Positions 60,276 to 64,000 of a DNA stretch of 64,000 nt are shown here, in pieces. The translations under genes and the position numbers were made by a program. This DNA comes from Mesaphorura yosii (taxonomy: Eukaryota > Arthropoda > Collembola > Poduromorpha > Tullbergiidae): NCBI GenBank assembly GCA_009869945.1, contig WIXG01000299.1, positions 33,124-97,123 of the forward strand. The letters run 5' to 3'. Numbering within the stretch: the stretch's first letter is position 1; each line of letters starts with the position of its first letter. Below the pieces are notes generated by a model that saw only the letters and a list, made by a program, of their open reading frames with translations, was not told where the DNA came from and made no database searches.

Positions 60276-60684
60276 GCGCTGCTCGCTCTGATTGCTGTCT
60301 CAAGGAAATTTAATTACTGTAGTTTTTTTTTAAAATCTGGCTTCCAAATCTTCCTTTTCTGCATGTTTCATGAATTTGTGTTATGAAATAAACCTTTATT
60401 GCTCTCAACTCAACATTTTTCATCACTCGAGATGCTTTTTATTTTATATATTCCACTAACAGTATCAGATTCGCAATGTAAAATGCGTTTCTCAATTATT
60501 TCAGCAGCATGAGCAATCAACAGACTCGAGACCCAAGACTCGTGGAGCTTGAGCTTCTGATTCGTGAGCTAGAGGCCACACAGGATGGATACGGCAATAC
60601 ATTGGGCATTGCGATAGTAAATGCCATGAAGCAATAAAATTGGATCGGTATTCAAAATATTACTCTGAGTTGCTCAAAATTGGG

Positions 60685-62365
60685 TTATTTTATTGTCAGC
60701 ACCAATTTATGAGGTGATGGCATCATAAGTCCAATTGAATTGCTTTCCAGTGATGGAGGCGGCCCATTTTTGTCCGTACCGACCTGAAAAGCCTGGAACA
60801 ACGCCGCAGTAAACAGGAAAAGTTGATCCCGCGCCAGTCGTTCGCCCAAACAGACTCGTTTCCCCAGTGAGAATGTACACAGCCCTTCATGGTGGACAAA
60901 TCGGCTCTCGTCTTGGTTCAGAAATCGATCCGGTCGAAAATTTTCCGGGTCACCCCACAGCTCAGGGTCGTAATTCGCATCGTACAAATTGAGGAAGATG
61001 GTCGTATCCTTAGGGATGTGAAAACCTTGAAAGTTGGTCACATCCTCCATTGTGCATTGCATTGTGACTGGGAAAAGTGGGCAGACGCGGAGGACTTCAT
61101 GGATCACAGCCTCCGTGTAAGGCATGGAGGGTCGATCGGTCAACGATGGTAGCCTCGAATTTCCGACGACACGCTCAATTTCTTGGCCCATTTTCTCCTG
61201 AATGTGCGGGTGTCGAGCCATAAATAGGAAAATCCAGGTCAGAGTCGTACTCGTCGTCTCGCCACCAGCCATAAACAGGTCGACGATGGTGAATATGAAT
61301 GACATGAGCTTGTCCGCATGAAAACTGGAGTCTGGATCTGAAGTGGCTTCGATTTCATCAATGTACGTGTCGATAAAGTCACGGGGCTGTCCGGCGACAT
61401 GTGATTTCATATGTGAATCGATCTGTGTTCGAATGAGGGCCTGAACGGCGTCCACGGGGCCGGCGAGCTTGGAGGAGCCACTGACCCAGTCCGGACAGTA
61501 TTTTGCAATGGCGGGGATAAAAATGGACAGAATTGCGCGGAAATCGACGGCGCTCAGGTCCCTAAAAAAACTCTGTCAATCAGGCGTTGATACCCAATAA
61601 TTTGGGACCATTATTGAACTTACTGAGTGAACAGACGAAATATTTCATTAACTTTCGGATCGTCTTGTCGAAATCGTTCCCCAGCCACGATTGTCCAAAG
61701 TGCATTGATTACAGCTCCATTGAATCGGTTCTGCATGCTGATGGGCTTGCCCACATCCTGTTTGAGTCGTTCAATAAGTTCCTGGATCTCGTCCTGGACG
61801 ATGGCCTCCATTGACCGGGTCCCGAACCCAAAATCACGGAGGCGGCGGAGGGCGAACCGTCTCTGTTCCTGCCATTTGCGACCTTCTGTGAATACGATGC
61901 CTTCAGGTGTGCCGCCAGAGCGATCGGCCATAAACTGGACTTTGGGGCGCCCGGCGAATGTGAGCTCGGATGCAGCGGCTTTAAGAAGTTTGTAATCACT
62001 GATTCCAATGGCTCTGCAATTCGGAGCGAAGAATCCGAGTTAATTAAGGTGTCACTTAAATTGACGAGCTGGACAGAAGCTCTTACCTCACGCCTGCAAT
62101 CGAATCGAATCCGACTATCGGCCCGTACTTTACTTTCAATTTGGTCAGGCTCCGATAAGGGTACTTGCCCAGCAGCGGAAGGGCGCCGATCAGCGGGAGC
62201 CCCGGCGGACCTAAAATCAAGTGTCAGTTATCGATGCGCAGTTCGTGGGCCCTTCCAGGTACCCCAGGAGGGAATCTTACCTGGAGGGAAGTTCTTTGGC
62301 CTCTTGGCTAGCCCCCAAAAGTAAAGCACTATCAGTGCTACAAGGCACAGTACAATTGGCACCAT
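60685..62365 (-). CDS. Cytochrome P450, CYP2-clan-like
   Basis: Four exons (62365-62281, 62210-62087, 62013-61624, 61561-60685) give 491 aa. An N-terminal membrane anchor (MVPIVLCLVALIVLYFWGLA) is followed by the proline hinge (FPPGPPGLPLIGALP). The I-helix oxygen-activation motif AGGETTST, the ExxR of EVLR, the FRPDRF segment and the heme-binding FSLGKRVCLGE (Cys437) are all intact. WQEQRRFALRRLRDFGFG is typical of the C-helix in CYP2-clan enzymes. Microsomal monooxygenase, needing NADPH-P450 reductase; substrate not predictable. Exon phases agree throughout. Confidence 0.95.
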
Positions 62366-62799
62366 TTTGGGGATAAAATTTGTGAACCTGACTCCCGATC
62401 AGCTGAATCTGTACAGACCGATCCAGCACGCGATGGATCATGTGCTTAGCTTTGCTCAGCTCACCGATCTGCTGACTAGACCTCCAATTGTCCTTCAGCC
62501 TCTACTACAGTAAGGATGAGCTCATCACGTGTGTCCATCATCATGTGTGTACGTCTATGCAAAGATACAAGACAGTGTGTGCTGAGTGTTACGTAACAGA
62601 TGGCAAATGACCATGAATTCTTCTCGCCGATTTTCATGTAATCCAAACCAAAAATTGCAAATGCTGCTCATTGCAATTATAAATAAGACAAAATGTAGGC
62701 ACACAACATGTTTTTTTGCTGCATGAATTAATTTATTCAGTCAAATGCACGTTTCCCCATGAAACCAATAACAAAATTACAAGAAATACAGAGTCGCGT
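62366..62799. other. P450 upstream region
   Basis: About 430 bp between the P450 start and the 3' end of the broken LRR-like gene. No gene seen; presumed P450 promoter. Confidence 0.4.
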
Positions 62800-63219
62800 T
62801 CACAAATGAAAGAAAAACTCGATCCTTGGAACCGATTCTGCAATGTTAGAAGCCCAGAATGAGACGATAAACTTGTCAAAGTACTCGCCCTGCTCCTCCT
62901 CGGTCCTCTCAAACTCAAAGTGACCGTCCAATATGCAGCTGGCAACTGATGGGCAGCTGTCACGAATGAATTCCTTGAAGGGTGCTCAATCGTTGGTGAA
63001 ATCAAAGTCTTGCGGTTCTGAGCGATGAATGCAGAGTTCCGTCAACTTGGAACGCTAGACGGCTGACCTCAAAGTGTTGTATACAGCGGACGATCCCGAG
63101 ATTTCCAAACATTCCAGTTCCGCTGTATTGTTGCTTTTCACTTGTTGCAAAACAGTTGGAAATGGCCATGGCTGCCCGTCCCCCAAGTCCAGGCGAGATA
63201 ATTCGTTTAGAGTCAGCCG
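62800..63219 (-). pseudogene. Broken gene with leucine-rich-repeat-like sequence
   Basis: One frame on the - strand reads RLTLNELSRLDLGDGQPW ... ELECLEISGSSAVYNTLRSAV, a TAG, SKLTELCIHRSEPQDFDF, a TGA, then PFKEFIRDSCPSVASCILDG through FWASNIAESVPRIEFFFHL and a final TGA at 62800. The spacing of Leu in L.L..LSRLDLG and L.CLEISG is leucine-rich-repeat-like, as in F-box/LRR proteins. Two in-frame stops indicate decay unless introns remove them. More upstream pieces may lie between 63220 and 63950 but could not be tied together. Confidence 0.4.
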
Positions 63220-64000
63220 TCTGATGGTAGCCGGTGAATTTAGTCAACAAGTAATGCAGTCCATTAGTTGTTTCCCCGGTGCACTTCAATGCACAACTCG
63301 AGCCTCACCAGATTGGCATCGGTGAGTATCTGTGTGGCAGCCTCGCAGAAGTGGTTACGTTTCAATTGTGACACCACACCCACATAGTTCATTTCTATTA
63401 GTTCTAGAATACGAACCAACAAGCCAAATAGAGTGCGTTCGAGCCAAATCTAATCAACAGCCCACCGCATTATCAACTTTAATTGGGTTTATTTTCCTGG
63501 TTCAAACTAGATGGGCTTGGTTCTATCCACAACCGTGGTGACATCCGTCTCCATGCACTTGACCTAACCTACACAATTTCTTTAATAACATGTGCAAGTC
63601 GTGCACTTCGTTTCTTTCTTCATGTCAAAACCGGAATCCATCAGAGCCCTGGTCAACTAAAAGACTTTCACGATAATATCATTTCCTAGTGGATTAGACT
63701 TGAAATTCATTTTTAGTTGATCGAATCCAACTTTCTACAGCTCAATACAGTATTCGGCATTGAAGAGTTGGCCGTAATCGATCCAAGTAGATTTCACAGT
63801 CTGCATTTCAGCTTGAATGAACTGGTTCCTGCAAGGTAGAAGGGCTCCACAGACCTTAGTTGCTGTTGCATAGTCTGGCCTGTTATTAAAAAAGGTGGAT
63901 CGATGTGTTCGGCTCCAAGATTGAGATTTTTCTGACGCATTCATTTACCATGAACGGTCGTTTTTATTAAACACACAAAAATTAGGCAATAATAATGAAA
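63220..64000. other. Window end, no supported gene
   Basis: A - strand frame at 63735-63944 (ending VKSTWIDYGQLFNAEYCIEL) has fairly natural composition and might be another exon of the broken LRR-like gene, but no splice path was found. Nothing else recognised. Confidence 0.3.

Overview
The window is nuclear DNA from an arthropod. The evidence is spliced genes with mostly short (60-150 bp) GT-AG introns, AATAAA poly(A) signals, a gustatory-receptor family gene with the C-terminal TYxxxxxQ signature, a divergent ionotropic receptor, an array of sigma-class glutathione transferases, and one-to-one eukaryotic housekeeping genes. A springtail or another compact-genome non-insect arthropod would fit, but that is a guess. 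No prokaryotic or plasmid features were seen.

Layout. 1-16 kb is dense with mostly housekeeping genes: a partial Frag1/DRAM/Sfk1 membrane protein (-), an AidB/ACDH-11-type acyl-CoA dehydrogenase (-), a secreted M14 carboxypeptidase (+) whose 3' end meets a small one-pass membrane protein (-), a secreted glycine-rich repeat protein (+), APC/C subunit 5 (+) and the E2 enzyme UBE2Z (-). 16-30.8 kb holds MED6 (+), the COMPASS subunit CFP1/CXXC1 (+), a fatty-acid-binding protein (+), a plasma-membrane-type syntaxin (+), a TUT1-like nucleotidyltransferase-fold protein (+) and a CRAL-TRIO/SEC14-like protein (-).

31-42 kb is accessory and decaying: one ionotropic receptor, one intact gustatory receptor and several gustatory-receptor-like relics, an SDR carbonyl reductase, and a kelch-like fragment. 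42.5-48.5 kb holds a secreted protein and four complete sigma GSTs in tandem, with a relic fifth copy beside a minisatellite. 49-60 kb has two low-complexity secreted proteins with GPI-signal-like tails, separated by about 8 kb without a convincing coding gene, then a ten-cysteine defensin-like peptide gene next to a decayed duplicate of its 5' region. 60.7-64 kb has a complete cytochrome P450 (-) and a broken LRR-like gene (-).

The most notable points are: a CFP1 that has lost its CpG-binding CXXC finger and carries two AT-hook-like motifs there; a TUT1-like protein whose GS motif and all three catalytic aspartates appear replaced (a probable pseudoenzyme); the defensin-like gene with its duplicated, decayed neighbour; and the birth-and-death pattern in the receptor and GST clusters. 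Exon limits were read by eye from splice consensus and frame. All complete multi-exon models sum to whole codons, but individual boundaries could be a few bases off. No homology search was run.
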